Shown: in pieces, positions 53,601-62,261 of the stretch
Position numbering within the stretch: the stretch's first letter is position 1
Layout: each line of letters starts with the position of its first letter
Assembly (NCBI GenBank): GCA_030824515.1
Contig: JAVBXN010000028.1
Coordinates: forward strand, 1 to 64,000
Origin: Pelobacter sp.
Lineage (GTDB): Bacteria; Desulfobacterota; Desulfuromonadia; Geobacterales; Pseudopelobacteraceae
Reading direction: 5' to 3'
Length of the DNA: 64,000 nucleotides
The notes under the pieces: generated by a model
The model's database searches: none
Seen by the model: only the letters and a program-made list of their open reading frames with translations
What the model was told of the DNA's origin: nothing
Translations under genes and position numbers: made by a program

Positions 53601-53745
53601 GGAATACGTGGATTATGTCACCGATTTCAGGATGTACAGCTATCAGGGAGAAACATCCAACATGATCGACATCAACGTGGCGCAACCGGAAACCCCCGAC
53701 GCGATCCTGGTTTCGGCCGGCAGCCACTTCATCCGGGAAGTGTGA
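50665..53745 (+). CDS. Baseplate wedge protein, gpJ/gp6-like (Afp11-like)
   Basis: This 1026-residue baseplate J-type protein is the eCIS equivalent of T4 gp6 (Afp11/Pvc11). Recognisable pieces are an N-terminal helical part (HTPEEQLRFTRKLAAFISYF), a long beta-rich middle, and the C-terminal part with FHTRVSERLRHKNRCITPWD, YERIILEAFPGLHRVKC and NPRYQKVRLDFRVKL typical of baseplate J. GAAGGTGA precedes ATG. It is larger than phage gpJ, as usual for eCIS. Its last bases overlap or abut the next gene. Confidence 0.92.
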   Translation: MAEKDILRNMIFQPGQSQGERMPVELGVHHADVDEHTPEEQLRFTRKLAAFISYFGNDAETPEGDWSNFFPADDEAIKKALENASGDTQPHLALFLAFLELYRIPREVINRITGRHLDFYYRDVLRLDKKGALPDRVHLLLELKKNSPPIMVGPELHFLAGKDALGRERIYAASHATVINSARVDSLRSLFVDSSGHGRILQAPIANSSDGLGGKLAGDEPKWHGFGHNGLQTAETGFALASPVLRMREGIRRVTLTLTLGRLDRNTINDETLKEAFEAFITGEKQWLGPYPVTPGLALDTDRNFTLSLSFSIPANEKAVIDYDQPVHGYSYNAAAPVVQLLLKENCGTIGYNQLKRIRLLKAALTVDVSNITSLALENDQGTLDPGKAFLPFGTQPTRGSRLMIGCAEALGKKLAELKISVKWKDAPSDFTSHYDGYDVRGIDNAAFTAEVSFSDGGNWHVSSPGLQLFESVNASEEHRFSFSSGSSPAAASISQGMRIHALNNSGSLWGIRTAGSWLLRKPVFESFRKMVPETRAGFITFSLERDFLHSAYRRKYVENVVTFSRSGGTLTILNEPYTPAIRGISLSYRAVSDEVNIGREQATIDDFSNPDLNFFQIAYFGQMREHRYQRDQFGFLQDKNVYLLPRYGNQGELLVGFSGLRGGDSVSVLFQTAEGSADPRLPRQQVGWSALCDNYWKPLDRSQVLLDTTNQLLTSGIITFVIPAEATTSNTILPDGRIWLKAGVAGNVGAVSLLIDVAANALEARFMDNGNAPRQSSAPLEKGTICKMKNGPAELKTVRQPYASFGGHPPESDDLFHTRVSERLRHKNRCITPWDYERIILEAFPGLHRVKCIPHATSDCWLKPGNVLIVVVPDLKNRNAVNPLEPRVDSDTLDRITAHLRQRCGMQVGVQTVNPRYQKVRLDFRVKLRDGYEPNFHCRELDAALIRYLSPWAFQAESGISFGGTIHKSVLLDFVEELEYVDYVTDFRMYSYQGETSNMIDINVAQPETPDAILVSAGSHFIREV

Positions 53746-53750
53746 TAGCG

Positions 53751-56339
53751 ATGATCGCAACCATATCCAAAAAAAACAGCGCTGAAACGGCGCAGGACCA
53801 GCGGCGGCTGAACGCGATCGGGCTGGGACACGTGCAGCGGCTGAGCCGACGCATCTGGACCGACTACAACGTGCATGATCCGGGCATCACGATTCTGGAG
53901 CTGCTCTGTTACGCGCTGACCGATCTGGGCTACCGGGCATCCTTCCCTCTGCCGGACCTGCTGGCCAGCGCCGGCGATAACGCCAGGGAGATGGAGAAGC
54001 AGTTCTTCACGGCGCGAAAAATCCTGCCCAACCGCCCGCTGACCATGTCCGATTACCGCAAGCTGCTGATCGACATCAAGGGGGTCAAAAACGCCTGGCT
54101 GGCAACCGTAACGGAGAGCTACTACGCCGACACGGCCCGGGGGCAACTGCTGCGGGACAACCCCGGTACGCCGGAAATCCGCGAGATACGCCTCTCCGGC
54201 CTCTACGCGGTGACGATCGAGTATGACTCTGAGAATGCCGACGAACAGCTGCAGGTACAAAAGGCGGTCGAAGCGGCGCTTCTGGCCAACCGCAACCTGT
54301 GCGAGGATTTCACCGGGTTCAAGCGGGTCGAAACCCAGCCCTTCAACCTCTGCTGCGAGCTGGAACTGGAACCGGATGCCGACACGGCGGCGATCAAGGC
54401 CGAGATACTGTTCCGGGTGCAGGAGTATCTGGCGCCGTTGGTCCGCAACCACACCCTGGCCGAAATGCTGGAGCGGAAGAAAAGCGACGGCAGCCGCTAT
54501 ACCGCCGACGAGATCTTCGACGGCCCGGCGCTTTCCTGCGGCTTCATCGACGACGAGGAGCTGGCCCGGGCCGAACTGCGCGTTGAGCTCCGCCTTTCCG
54601 ACGTGATCGGCATCATCATGGATATCAGCGGGGTCAAGGCGGTTCGGGACATCCTGCTGCACCCGCACGGGCTCCCCGGCACGCTGGAGAATAAATGGCT
54701 GGTTCCGGTTGCGGCGGGGAAGAAGGCGCTCCTGAACCAGGGCCATTCGCGGATCGTTTTTTACAAACGCGGCATGCCGGTGATGGCCGACAACAGCGCG
54801 GTCGAAACCCGCCTGGAGCAGTTGCGGAACGCCGCCTCTGCCAGGACCGACCTGGAATTCTCCTATGACTTCGAGATTCCCCGGGGCAGCTTCAGGAATC
54901 CGGCTTCCTACTATTCATTCCAGAACCATTTCCCGGCCCTGTTCGGGCTGTGCGATGCCGGCCCGGGCAGCACCGCCGACGGCCAACGCCGGGCGCAAGC
55001 CTTGCAGCTGAAAGCCTACCTGCTCTTTTTCGATCAGCTGATGGCAGATTACTTCGCCCAGCTGGGGCACGTAAAAGAGCTGTTTTCCAGCGACCCGGCA
55101 CTGCGGCGGACCTATTTCCACCAGGCGGTGACCTCGTTTGCCGGGTATGAAAAACTGTACGGCACCGACGACGCCGACCTGATCGTGAAAACGATCCAGG
55201 ACTCGGTCGAGGACAAGGGGCTTCTGGCGGAGCGGCGCAACCGTTTCCTCGACCACCTGATCGCCCGTTTTGCCGAACGCTTCAACGATTTAGCCAGCAT
55301 CATGTACTCCGCCTTCGGCACAGCACCCGAACAGATGGCCAGCCTCAAGTGCGAATTCCTGAACGACTACCCGGCCATCAGCAGCGAACGCTCGCTGGCC
55401 TGGAATTACAGCCTGAAGGAAGATGCGGACCTGTGGAACTCGGCCAACATCTCCGGGCTGGAACGGCGGCTGGCGCGACTGCTCGGCATCCGCAACATCA
55501 CCCGCAGAAACCTGGGCGATATCGCCTATGACCTCTACGCCGAAATCGACGGCACCCCCGACGACGAGTTTCGCTTCCGCATCCGGAAACGGGACAGCGG
55601 CAAGATCATCCTCAGTAGCAGCACCCGCTATGCCACCGCCGCTCTGGCCCGGGACGAAATGCAGCGCGCGATTCATTCCGGACTGCTGCCAGCCGGCTAC
55701 CAGCGTAAAACTACCAGTGACGGCAGGTATTACTTCAACGTGATCGACGGCGGCGAGGTGCTGGCACGCCGCATCGAGTACTTCGCCGACGAGGCGACCA
55801 TGAATACGGCCATTGACGAAACCATGGAATACCTGCGGGTCAACTACAGCGACGAGGGGCTGTACCTGGTCGAAAACATCCTGCTCAGGCCGGAAAGCGG
55901 GGAGGATCCGTTCCTGCCGATCTGCCCCGCATCCAGCGGCGGCGTCTGCACGGAGAACGACCCCTACAGCTACCGCATCCACGTGATTCTGCCGGCCTAC
56001 GGCAGCCGCTTCCGGTCAATGGACTTCCGCCGCTTCGCCGAAGCTGTGATCCGTAACGAGACGCCGGCCCATATCCTCCCGAAGATCTGCTGGATCGGCA
56101 AGGACGACATGGCCCGCCTGGAGAAGGATTACCGGGACTGGGTCTACCTGAAAGCCGGCGCGGAGAAGTCGCGGCGCGCGGAAAAACTGGCGCGTTTCAT
56201 CGAGACGCTCTTCACGGTCAGGAACGTCTACCCTGCGGAACATCTGCACCAGTGCGAAGCGGGCGATGAACAGCCGAAATTCGTGCTGGGGAGGACGGCG
56301 CTGGGGAGCGAAGATATTGGCGGGACAAATCCCCCCTAA
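53751..56339 (+). CDS. Second baseplate wedge protein (Afp12-like)
   Basis: This 862-residue protein pairs with the previous wedge. It carries NVHDPGITILELLCYALTDL near residues 35-55, a mark of eCIS and phage baseplate wedge proteins. An in-frame GTG at 53742, which overlaps the previous stop as GTGA, is an alternative start. The last residues (TNPP) and the stop codon come from the repeat at 56326-56408, so the C terminus was probably changed by repeat insertion. It would complete the baseplate ring with the Afp11-like protein. Confidence 0.88.
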   Translation: MIATISKKNSAETAQDQRRLNAIGLGHVQRLSRRIWTDYNVHDPGITILELLCYALTDLGYRASFPLPDLLASAGDNAREMEKQFFTARKILPNRPLTMSDYRKLLIDIKGVKNAWLATVTESYYADTARGQLLRDNPGTPEIREIRLSGLYAVTIEYDSENADEQLQVQKAVEAALLANRNLCEDFTGFKRVETQPFNLCCELELEPDADTAAIKAEILFRVQEYLAPLVRNHTLAEMLERKKSDGSRYTADEIFDGPALSCGFIDDEELARAELRVELRLSDVIGIIMDISGVKAVRDILLHPHGLPGTLENKWLVPVAAGKKALLNQGHSRIVFYKRGMPVMADNSAVETRLEQLRNAASARTDLEFSYDFEIPRGSFRNPASYYSFQNHFPALFGLCDAGPGSTADGQRRAQALQLKAYLLFFDQLMADYFAQLGHVKELFSSDPALRRTYFHQAVTSFAGYEKLYGTDDADLIVKTIQDSVEDKGLLAERRNRFLDHLIARFAERFNDLASIMYSAFGTAPEQMASLKCEFLNDYPAISSERSLAWNYSLKEDADLWNSANISGLERRLARLLGIRNITRRNLGDIAYDLYAEIDGTPDDEFRFRIRKRDSGKIILSSSTRYATAALARDEMQRAIHSGLLPAGYQRKTTSDGRYYFNVIDGGEVLARRIEYFADEATMNTAIDETMEYLRVNYSDEGLYLVENILLRPESGEDPFLPICPASSGGVCTENDPYSYRIHVILPAYGSRFRSMDFRRFAEAVIRNETPAHILPKICWIGKDDMARLEKDYRDWVYLKAGAEKSRRAEKLARFIETLFTVRNVYPAEHLHQCEAGDEQPKFVLGRTALGSEDIGGTNPP

Positions 56340-56408
56340 CCCCCCTTTTGTAAAGGGGGGACTCCGTAAGACCTCCCCCTTTTTGAAAGGGGGATTGAGG
56401 GGGATTTG
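56326..56408. repeat. C/G-rich palindromic repeat, copy 2
   Basis: This 83-base relative of 49811-49889 has the same CAAATCCCCC/GGGGGATTTG ends and similar inner palindromes; the centre differs by substitutions and four extra bases. It covers the last codons and stop of the Afp12-like gene and the gap before the next gene. Confidence 0.85.
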
Positions 56409-56462
56409 CTCTTGACTATTACGAAGTAGAATTATTTTTTGCTATTTACGGGGACTTACGCC

Positions 56463-59303
56463 ATGGCACAGATATTCAGAAGTCTTGATGCAATTTCCAG
56501 CGGCTACAGCGTGTTTGAAAAAGACCAGGTGCTGACCCACGATCAGCTCAACAGTGTCGCTGACTATCTGGACGACCAGTCGCGCCTGACCCGGACCGCT
56601 CTGCTGGGGGTCGGGATCTCCTGCGGCCTGCGTGTTGCCCGGCAGGGTGACAACATCACGCTGTCCAGGGGAGTGGGGGTCACCAGCGACGGCGACCTGC
56701 TGTGGATTCCCGGCGACCTGGTCTATGACCGTTTCCGCCCGTACGACGCCACAAAGCCGGCCTATGCGCCGTTTTACGCGGGCGGGACCATCCCCGGTGA
56801 AATGCTGCCGGTCTACGAATTGGTAGGCGCCGGAGAGAGCGGCGACAGCCGCACCGAAGCGCTCGGCAACTTCAGCGCCAGCACCGCCGCCAGGCTGGAG
56901 GACATGGTTGCGCTTCTGTACATGGAAAGTTATGTGACCGACCGGGATCTCTGTTCGGGAACCGATTGCGACAATCTGGGGCAGGAATGCCTCAACAGCG
57001 TCCGCCTGCTGCTGATGGACAACAGCCTGATCGGCCCGCTGCTGGAAAACATCGCCACCCCGCAACAGGCCTTCAGCATGCTGGACGAGATCGTCGCCGA
57101 TCGTCCGCTCTTCACAGCGTCGGTCAATGCCCCCGGCCTGCTGGCGCAGCGCTACCGCTCGGCCTGCAACACGATTCACGGCAAACTGGCCACGGAACTG
57201 CCCAAACTGTACCGGCACTGTTCAGCCTTCCTCGGCGGGCTGTTCCCCGGCGATCCATCCGACGCCTGGGTCGCCACGCTGAAAGAGCTGAATGCCTCCT
57301 TCGCCTCCCAGGCTTTCGGAATTCAATACTACTACGATTTCCTGCGGGACCTGGTGGAAACCTGGAACGACTTCCGTTACCTGCTCCCGGGCGAGCGCAG
57401 CTGGTGCTGCCCCGACCCGGCCGCCTTTCCCAAGCATCTGCTGCTGGGCAACCTGGCCACCGGCGGCGACCCGGGCCAGAACCGCACGCAATTCTATCCG
57501 TCGCCGCTGGCGAGCCGGACCATCGAGCAGCTTGATCATGCCCGTTTCCTGGCGCAAAAGCTTGACACGCTGATCCGCACGTTCCGGTTGCCGGAGCCTC
57601 AGGGGGCCGCGGTTCGCATCACCCCCAGCCTGTCCTGGGAACAGCCGCTGGAAGAACGGGCCATACCCTATTACTACCGGGTGGATTCCGGCAACCCGAT
57701 CCATCGCAACTGGAATTATCGGCTCCATTGCCGCGGCATGGATAGCGGCATCTATTCTTACAACGCCACGCTGTACCGGGCCACGGGAGCCGCAGCCGCT
57801 CCGCTGACGGCGCAGATCGGACGCTTCGGCTTCTTCCGCGTCGAAGGGCATCTGGGGCAACCGCTCAAAACCGTGACCGACACGATTGAAAAACAGATCG
57901 CGGACTGGAATCTCCCCTTCTGGGTACATGCGGTAATGCTGGGACCGGACCGGAGCAGGATCGTCAAAAAACCGGGCATCCGCTACACGGACCTGCACCG
58001 TTTCCATTACCTGTTGCGGCAGGACGTCAGCCACCAGCTGGGCGAAGTGGTCAATTTCAGCCAGAACTTCAAACAGAAGGTGCATCGGGCGGTACGCGAC
58101 AACCTGATCACCGACGCCCCCGATGATGAAAACGGCAAGACCCTGGAAAACATCTCCAAGGACCAGAACGCGATCGTGGCGCGCAACGCCGCCCGGGTCA
58201 GGTCCGGACTGAACCGCAGCTATTCCGGTTACAAGGCCGACAGCAGCTGGAAGCAGAACGTGGCCCCCGCCATGCAGGCCGCCGGGCAGTTCAAGTCCCG
58301 TCTGGGCGAGGTGGTGAAAACGGAGTTTGCCACCCCCTTCGACTCGCTGATCGGCAATACACAGATCCAGTGGCTCGACTGGCTGGACGACATCATCAAG
58401 GCCCGCGAGGAACGGGAAGACACAAAACTGCTCTTCTCCACCTTTGTCTCGCAACATCCCGGCCTGCAGCACAGTGGCGGAGTTACCAGCGGCGGCACCC
58501 TGGTGCTGGTTTATGACCAGGACCAGGCCGTGGTGGCCGACTTCACGCTCCCCTACCGCTGCTCGGATACAATCGAAGAGGAACCGGCCGAGCCGCCGCT
58601 GAAAAAACCGGGGTTGCGGCCCGGCTGGATAGTCGGCAACGGCATCAGCGTACTGCCGTCGCGCGACAAGTTTGTACGGGACAGGCTAAACATCTTCAAG
58701 ACCGACCAGCTGGAAGTGTTCGTAAAAAGCAGACTGGACGACTTCAAGCTCGAACATGTGGACGTGCTGAAGGAAGAACTTGATCAGGACTGGAACCGGA
58801 AGTTCGATTCCCAGCAGAAGGAATATTTCGGAACCATGAAAGAATCGGTCAATCTGTTGGGCAACGCGCTGATTTCGCGCAAGGATATGGCGATTGCCGC
58901 CGACGCCAACCTGGCCGGTTTCTCCGACAAGACCCTCGAACAGAAGGTCGTTGGTGCCAGGGAAAAACAGCTGGTGGCCGATTATCTGCGGAAGAAGTCC
59001 TCACAGAGTGATCTGTCGGCCGAGAAACGCACGCTTTACGAACAACAGTCCAAGGAGGCTGAATCCGATCTTGCGCTGGCGATTACCGATGCAACCAGGT
59101 ATGTGGCCGAGTCGAGAACCGACGTTTCGGTCGGCAGCGAGGGAATGTCAGCCATGCTGGAGCTGCAAAACAGCCTGCAGACCATGACCGACGAAAAAGC
59201 CGTGGCAATGGTAACCGACGGTTTCGGCACAATAAAGAACAGTTTCAACAACAACGGGTTGAACCTGATCATGGATTCGATGATTGAGATCCGCAGGAGA
59301 TGA
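56463..59303 (+). CDS. Large eCIS-linked protein of unknown role, 946 residues
   Basis: From ATG 56463 (GGGGACT upstream; a TTG at 56439 is less likely) the product is 946 residues. The N-terminal 130 residues (RSLDAISSGYSVFEKDQVL, then GISCGLRVARQGDNI) recall a conserved eCIS-associated domain seen in several phyla without assigned function. The middle is helical with Tyr-rich strands, and the C-terminal 250 residues are coiled-coil-like (DRLNIFKTDQLEVFVKSRLD). It has no signal peptide or fibre repeats. It may be a baseplate peripheral or anchoring component; it is not an obvious Afp13 receptor fibre. Confidence 0.88.
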   Translation: MAQIFRSLDAISSGYSVFEKDQVLTHDQLNSVADYLDDQSRLTRTALLGVGISCGLRVARQGDNITLSRGVGVTSDGDLLWIPGDLVYDRFRPYDATKPAYAPFYAGGTIPGEMLPVYELVGAGESGDSRTEALGNFSASTAARLEDMVALLYMESYVTDRDLCSGTDCDNLGQECLNSVRLLLMDNSLIGPLLENIATPQQAFSMLDEIVADRPLFTASVNAPGLLAQRYRSACNTIHGKLATELPKLYRHCSAFLGGLFPGDPSDAWVATLKELNASFASQAFGIQYYYDFLRDLVETWNDFRYLLPGERSWCCPDPAAFPKHLLLGNLATGGDPGQNRTQFYPSPLASRTIEQLDHARFLAQKLDTLIRTFRLPEPQGAAVRITPSLSWEQPLEERAIPYYYRVDSGNPIHRNWNYRLHCRGMDSGIYSYNATLYRATGAAAAPLTAQIGRFGFFRVEGHLGQPLKTVTDTIEKQIADWNLPFWVHAVMLGPDRSRIVKKPGIRYTDLHRFHYLLRQDVSHQLGEVVNFSQNFKQKVHRAVRDNLITDAPDDENGKTLENISKDQNAIVARNAARVRSGLNRSYSGYKADSSWKQNVAPAMQAAGQFKSRLGEVVKTEFATPFDSLIGNTQIQWLDWLDDIIKAREEREDTKLLFSTFVSQHPGLQHSGGVTSGGTLVLVYDQDQAVVADFTLPYRCSDTIEEEPAEPPLKKPGLRPGWIVGNGISVLPSRDKFVRDRLNIFKTDQLEVFVKSRLDDFKLEHVDVLKEELDQDWNRKFDSQQKEYFGTMKESVNLLGNALISRKDMAIAADANLAGFSDKTLEQKVVGAREKQLVADYLRKKSSQSDLSAEKRTLYEQQSKEAESDLALAITDATRYVAESRTDVSVGSEGMSAMLELQNSLQTMTDEKAVAMVTDGFGTIKNSFNNNGLNLIMDSMIEIRRR

Positions 59304-59310
59304 GGCCGGC

Positions 59311-60855
59311 ATGAACGGCGCTCCGCACCGAATACGCTCGCTGCGCTGGCAGGTCGGCGCAGAAACGGCCGCCACGGCTTTCTCCTGGCGCGCGCTGCTG
59401 CGGGAAAAGGGCGCCGATCTGCTGCTGCCGGTGCTCGAACAGGGGCTTGATGAAGCCGCCACCCTGGAGCGTGTCATTCACATCCCGAAGGTCGAGCTGC
59501 ATATCCGGATCGATTCCGAACAGGAGCTGGAGAAGCTGCTCCCCGGAGCTATGCTCGATCAGCTCAGGCGGCAATTGCGGCTTCAGTTGGCGGCCGGGGG
59601 GACAACCGCGCAAGCACCGCCCGGCGAAGTTGTCACGGAAGAGAACAGCCGTTTCGAGATTCTGATGCAGTACCTGCGGAGCGGCACGCTCCCCTGGCAG
59701 GCGGCCGACGGCAGCGCCGAGGATCAGGCACTGCAACTTGGTGAAACCTGCCGGGAGGAATGGCCGCGCATACTGGAACTTCTCAAAACGGTGCGGGAAG
59801 AAGCGCCCTTCTATTTCCGCCTGTTGCAGCTGCTCCCGGAGAAAGAGTACTCAATGCTAATCCGGGTGCTCTCGGACTCAATCCCGGAGGAATTCCGGGA
59901 AACGGCCATGGAATGCCTGGCGCTGCTTTTGGATGGCAAGAGTGAACGTTCCCGCCACAGCCACTATACGCGCCTGAGCCTGATGGCCGGCGTTCTGGCC
60001 GAGAGCATTGCCTGGCAAAAAAAATCCGCCGCCCGCGCGCTCCTGAAGATGGCGGCCAGCACGGTGCCTCAGCAGGAGCGCCATCTGCTGAAAGAATCCA
60101 TCGCGGCCATGCCCCGGCCGTTACCAGCGGAGGAGGCCGACAGCGCCGGCGTGGAGGATGAATCCGCTCCCGGAGTCAAAATTGTCAAAGCGCCGGACAG
60201 CCCGGACCCGGAGTTACAACAGGAACAGCGATCTGAAAACAGGTTTGCGGCGTCACGCACAGATACGGGATCAACTGCCGCTGAATATAACAACCCGCCC
60301 GTTCCGGACGGCCGAAGCGAACAAACCCGCGCCGAGGTGTCGGAGGGGCTGTACCCGATGCTGGTCCACCAGGCCGGCCTGGTGCTGCTGCATCCCTTTC
60401 TGGCCCGTTTTTTCGAGATCTCCCACGTCAAGGAGGTCGGCAGGGAGGAGCTGCGGCCAACCTCCCTGCCACGTGCCGCAGCACTGTTGCACCTGCTGGC
60501 CACCGGACGCGAAGATCTCTATGAATACGAACTTGGCCTGATAAAAATACTGCTGGGTCTTGATCCCGAAACAGCTCTGCCGGTCTGCGCCGGACTGCTA
60601 AGCGCCGAGGATCGCGAAGAGGCCGAAACAGTGCTGCAGTCGGCCATCGAACACTGGAGTGCACTCAAGAACACCTCGGCCGACGGCCTGCGCTCCGCCT
60701 TCATCGAACGTCACGGACTGCTGCGCAGGGACGATGGCGGCTGGAAGCTGAACCTGGAGCGCAAATCATATGACATTTTACTGGACCAGCTCCCATGGGG
60801 CATTGGCATCGTCAAACTGCCGTGGATGAAACGAGCCGTATTTACAGAATGGTGA
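59311..60855 (+). CDS. eCIS tape-measure protein (Afp14-like)
   Basis: This 514-residue protein starts at ATG 59311, which has GAGG 6 bases upstream. It has the CIS tape-measure N terminus (HRIRSLRWQVGAETAATAFSW) and central helices. A low-complexity acidic stretch (about 270-350) is followed by the conserved C-terminal region (VHQAGLVLLHPFLARFFEI, and HWSALKNTSADGLRSAFIER). Tape measures set tail length; 514 residues would predict a short tail on the order of 70-80 nm if the usual 0.15 nm per residue holds. It begins seven bases after the previous stop. Confidence 0.88.
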   Translation: MNGAPHRIRSLRWQVGAETAATAFSWRALLREKGADLLLPVLEQGLDEAATLERVIHIPKVELHIRIDSEQELEKLLPGAMLDQLRRQLRLQLAAGGTTAQAPPGEVVTEENSRFEILMQYLRSGTLPWQAADGSAEDQALQLGETCREEWPRILELLKTVREEAPFYFRLLQLLPEKEYSMLIRVLSDSIPEEFRETAMECLALLLDGKSERSRHSHYTRLSLMAGVLAESIAWQKKSAARALLKMAASTVPQQERHLLKESIAAMPRPLPAEEADSAGVEDESAPGVKIVKAPDSPDPELQQEQRSENRFAASRTDTGSTAAEYNNPPVPDGRSEQTRAEVSEGLYPMLVHQAGLVLLHPFLARFFEISHVKEVGREELRPTSLPRAAALLHLLATGREDLYEYELGLIKILLGLDPETALPVCAGLLSAEDREEAETVLQSAIEHWSALKNTSADGLRSAFIERHGLLRRDDGGWKLNLERKSYDILLDQLPWGIGIVKLPWMKRAVFTEW

Positions 60856-60859
60856 CCCG

Positions 60860-62191
60860 ATGAATGAAAACGCCCTTGATCTCGGATTGGAACTTGACTG
60901 GTTTGCCCGGGTCCTGGAGTCGCGCATCAAGAGCTGTTTCGACGAAGATTGCGTCACCCTCCCCCGGATACCGCCGCCGGACCTGGGCGAAAGCGACTCC
61001 TGTTACGCCCGCTTCATCCGGCACTACGACCTGCAGCCCGGCGAACGGCTGGTGCTGCTGCTGGCATTGATCCCCCACGTCCGCCCACAGTTGCTGGATG
61101 CGCTCTGGAGAACCAACGCTGAGACCGGGCGCGGGTTCACCCAGTTCGGCGGATTGCGCGGCACGGCCCACGGCGGCCTGATCCCGACCGGCGAGACCGC
61201 CGCCTTCATTCTGGCCGGCGACGACCTGGCCGCCCGTTTCCAAGTGACGCAGATGTTCGAAGGCGACCATATCTTCGCGCTGCATGCGATTCTGCAACTC
61301 TCCCCGGCAACGGCCGGCGAACCGCTCTTGAGCGGAGCGCTGACCCTTTCCCGCGAATACATCTCGTGGCTGACCACCGCCACCGTGCGCAAACCGAATT
61401 TCAACAGTGAATTTCCGGCGCGTCTGATCACGACCGGACTCGAATGGGAAGAACTGGTGTTGCCCAGGACCACCCTGGAACAGCTGGAGGAGATCGGGCA
61501 CTGGATCCTGTACGGAGACCGGCTTATGCGGGATTGGGGGATGGAAGGGAGGCTGCAGCCCGGCTGCACCTGCCTGTTTCACGGCCCGCCCGGCACCGGC
61601 AAGACCCTCTCGGCCGGCCTGCTGGGCAAACAGTGCGGCTGCGATGTCTACAGGATCGACCTGAGCATGATCGTCTCCAAATACATCGGCGAAACCGAAA
61701 AGAACCTGGCCAGGATATTCGACATGGCCGAGCACAAGCGCTGGATCCTCTTTTTTGACGAGGCCGATGCGCTGTTCGGCAAGCGGACCAGGGTTGATGA
61801 TGCCCACGACCGCTACGCCAACCAGGAAATCAGCTTCCTGCTGCAACGGATAGAGGAGTTCAACGGGGTCGCGATCCTGGCCTCCAATATGAAGGCCAAT
61901 ATCGATGAAGCCTTCAACCGCAGGCTGCAGGCGGTAATCCACTTTCCGATGCCCGGTCCGGATGAGCGCCTGCGGATCTGGAAGGGCGCGTTTCCGCAGA
62001 AAGCGATTCTGGAGGAGCGCATCGATCTCGGGCAGATCGCCGAGAAGCATGAACTGGCCGGAGGCACGATCATGAATGTTGTCCGCCACGCTTCGCTGAA
62101 GGCGCTCAGCCGCAACAGTGAAACGATCCTGCTGGAAGATATGGAAGAGGGCATCCGGCGTGAATTCCGCAAAGCAGGAAGAACAGTCTGA
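60860..62191 (+). CDS. eCIS AAA+ ATPase (Afp15-like)
   Basis: This 443-residue AAA+ protein has Walker A GPPGTGKT (242-249), Walker B FFDEAD (DEAD at 300-303), sensor 1 ILASNMKANID, and an Arg-finger region FNRRLQ. Its N-terminal 200 residues form the partner domain seen in Afp15/Pvc15. The ATPase is needed in related systems for particle assembly or cargo loading, and is not part of the final particle. It starts four bases after the tape-measure stop. The order tape measure then ATPase matches Afp and PVC loci. Confidence 0.93.
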   Translation: MNENALDLGLELDWFARVLESRIKSCFDEDCVTLPRIPPPDLGESDSCYARFIRHYDLQPGERLVLLLALIPHVRPQLLDALWRTNAETGRGFTQFGGLRGTAHGGLIPTGETAAFILAGDDLAARFQVTQMFEGDHIFALHAILQLSPATAGEPLLSGALTLSREYISWLTTATVRKPNFNSEFPARLITTGLEWEELVLPRTTLEQLEEIGHWILYGDRLMRDWGMEGRLQPGCTCLFHGPPGTGKTLSAGLLGKQCGCDVYRIDLSMIVSKYIGETEKNLARIFDMAEHKRWILFFDEADALFGKRTRVDDAHDRYANQEISFLLQRIEEFNGVAILASNMKANIDEAFNRRLQAVIHFPMPGPDERLRIWKGAFPQKAILEERIDLGQIAEKHELAGGTIMNVVRHASLKALSRNSETILLEDMEEGIRREFRKAGRTV

Positions 62192-62261
62192 TACCCGGAA
62201 CGTCACGCATCCCGTGCCCCGTTAAAGACAAATAGCGAAACGGTTCAATCGGAGGTGAATC

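Noticed and set aside
53643-54746. Minus-strand ORF (367 codons) across the two baseplate genes
   Set aside because: It spans the junction of two coupled plus-strand genes and shows no independent coding signal.
57222-58472. Minus-strand ORF (416 codons) within the 946-residue eCIS gene
   Set aside because: Antisense shadow with no ribosome binding site or family pattern.
43201-62191. Prophage or type VI secretion system
   Set aside because: There are no capsid, portal, terminase or integrase genes, and no TssJLM membrane complex or ClpV; the DUF4255, DUF5908, LysM adaptor and Afp15-type ATPase set is specific to eCIS.
60842-62206. Long minus-strand ORF (454 codons) opposite the eCIS ATPase
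   Set aside because: High GC content creates long antisense frames here; the plus strand has all AAA+ motifs and operon spacing.
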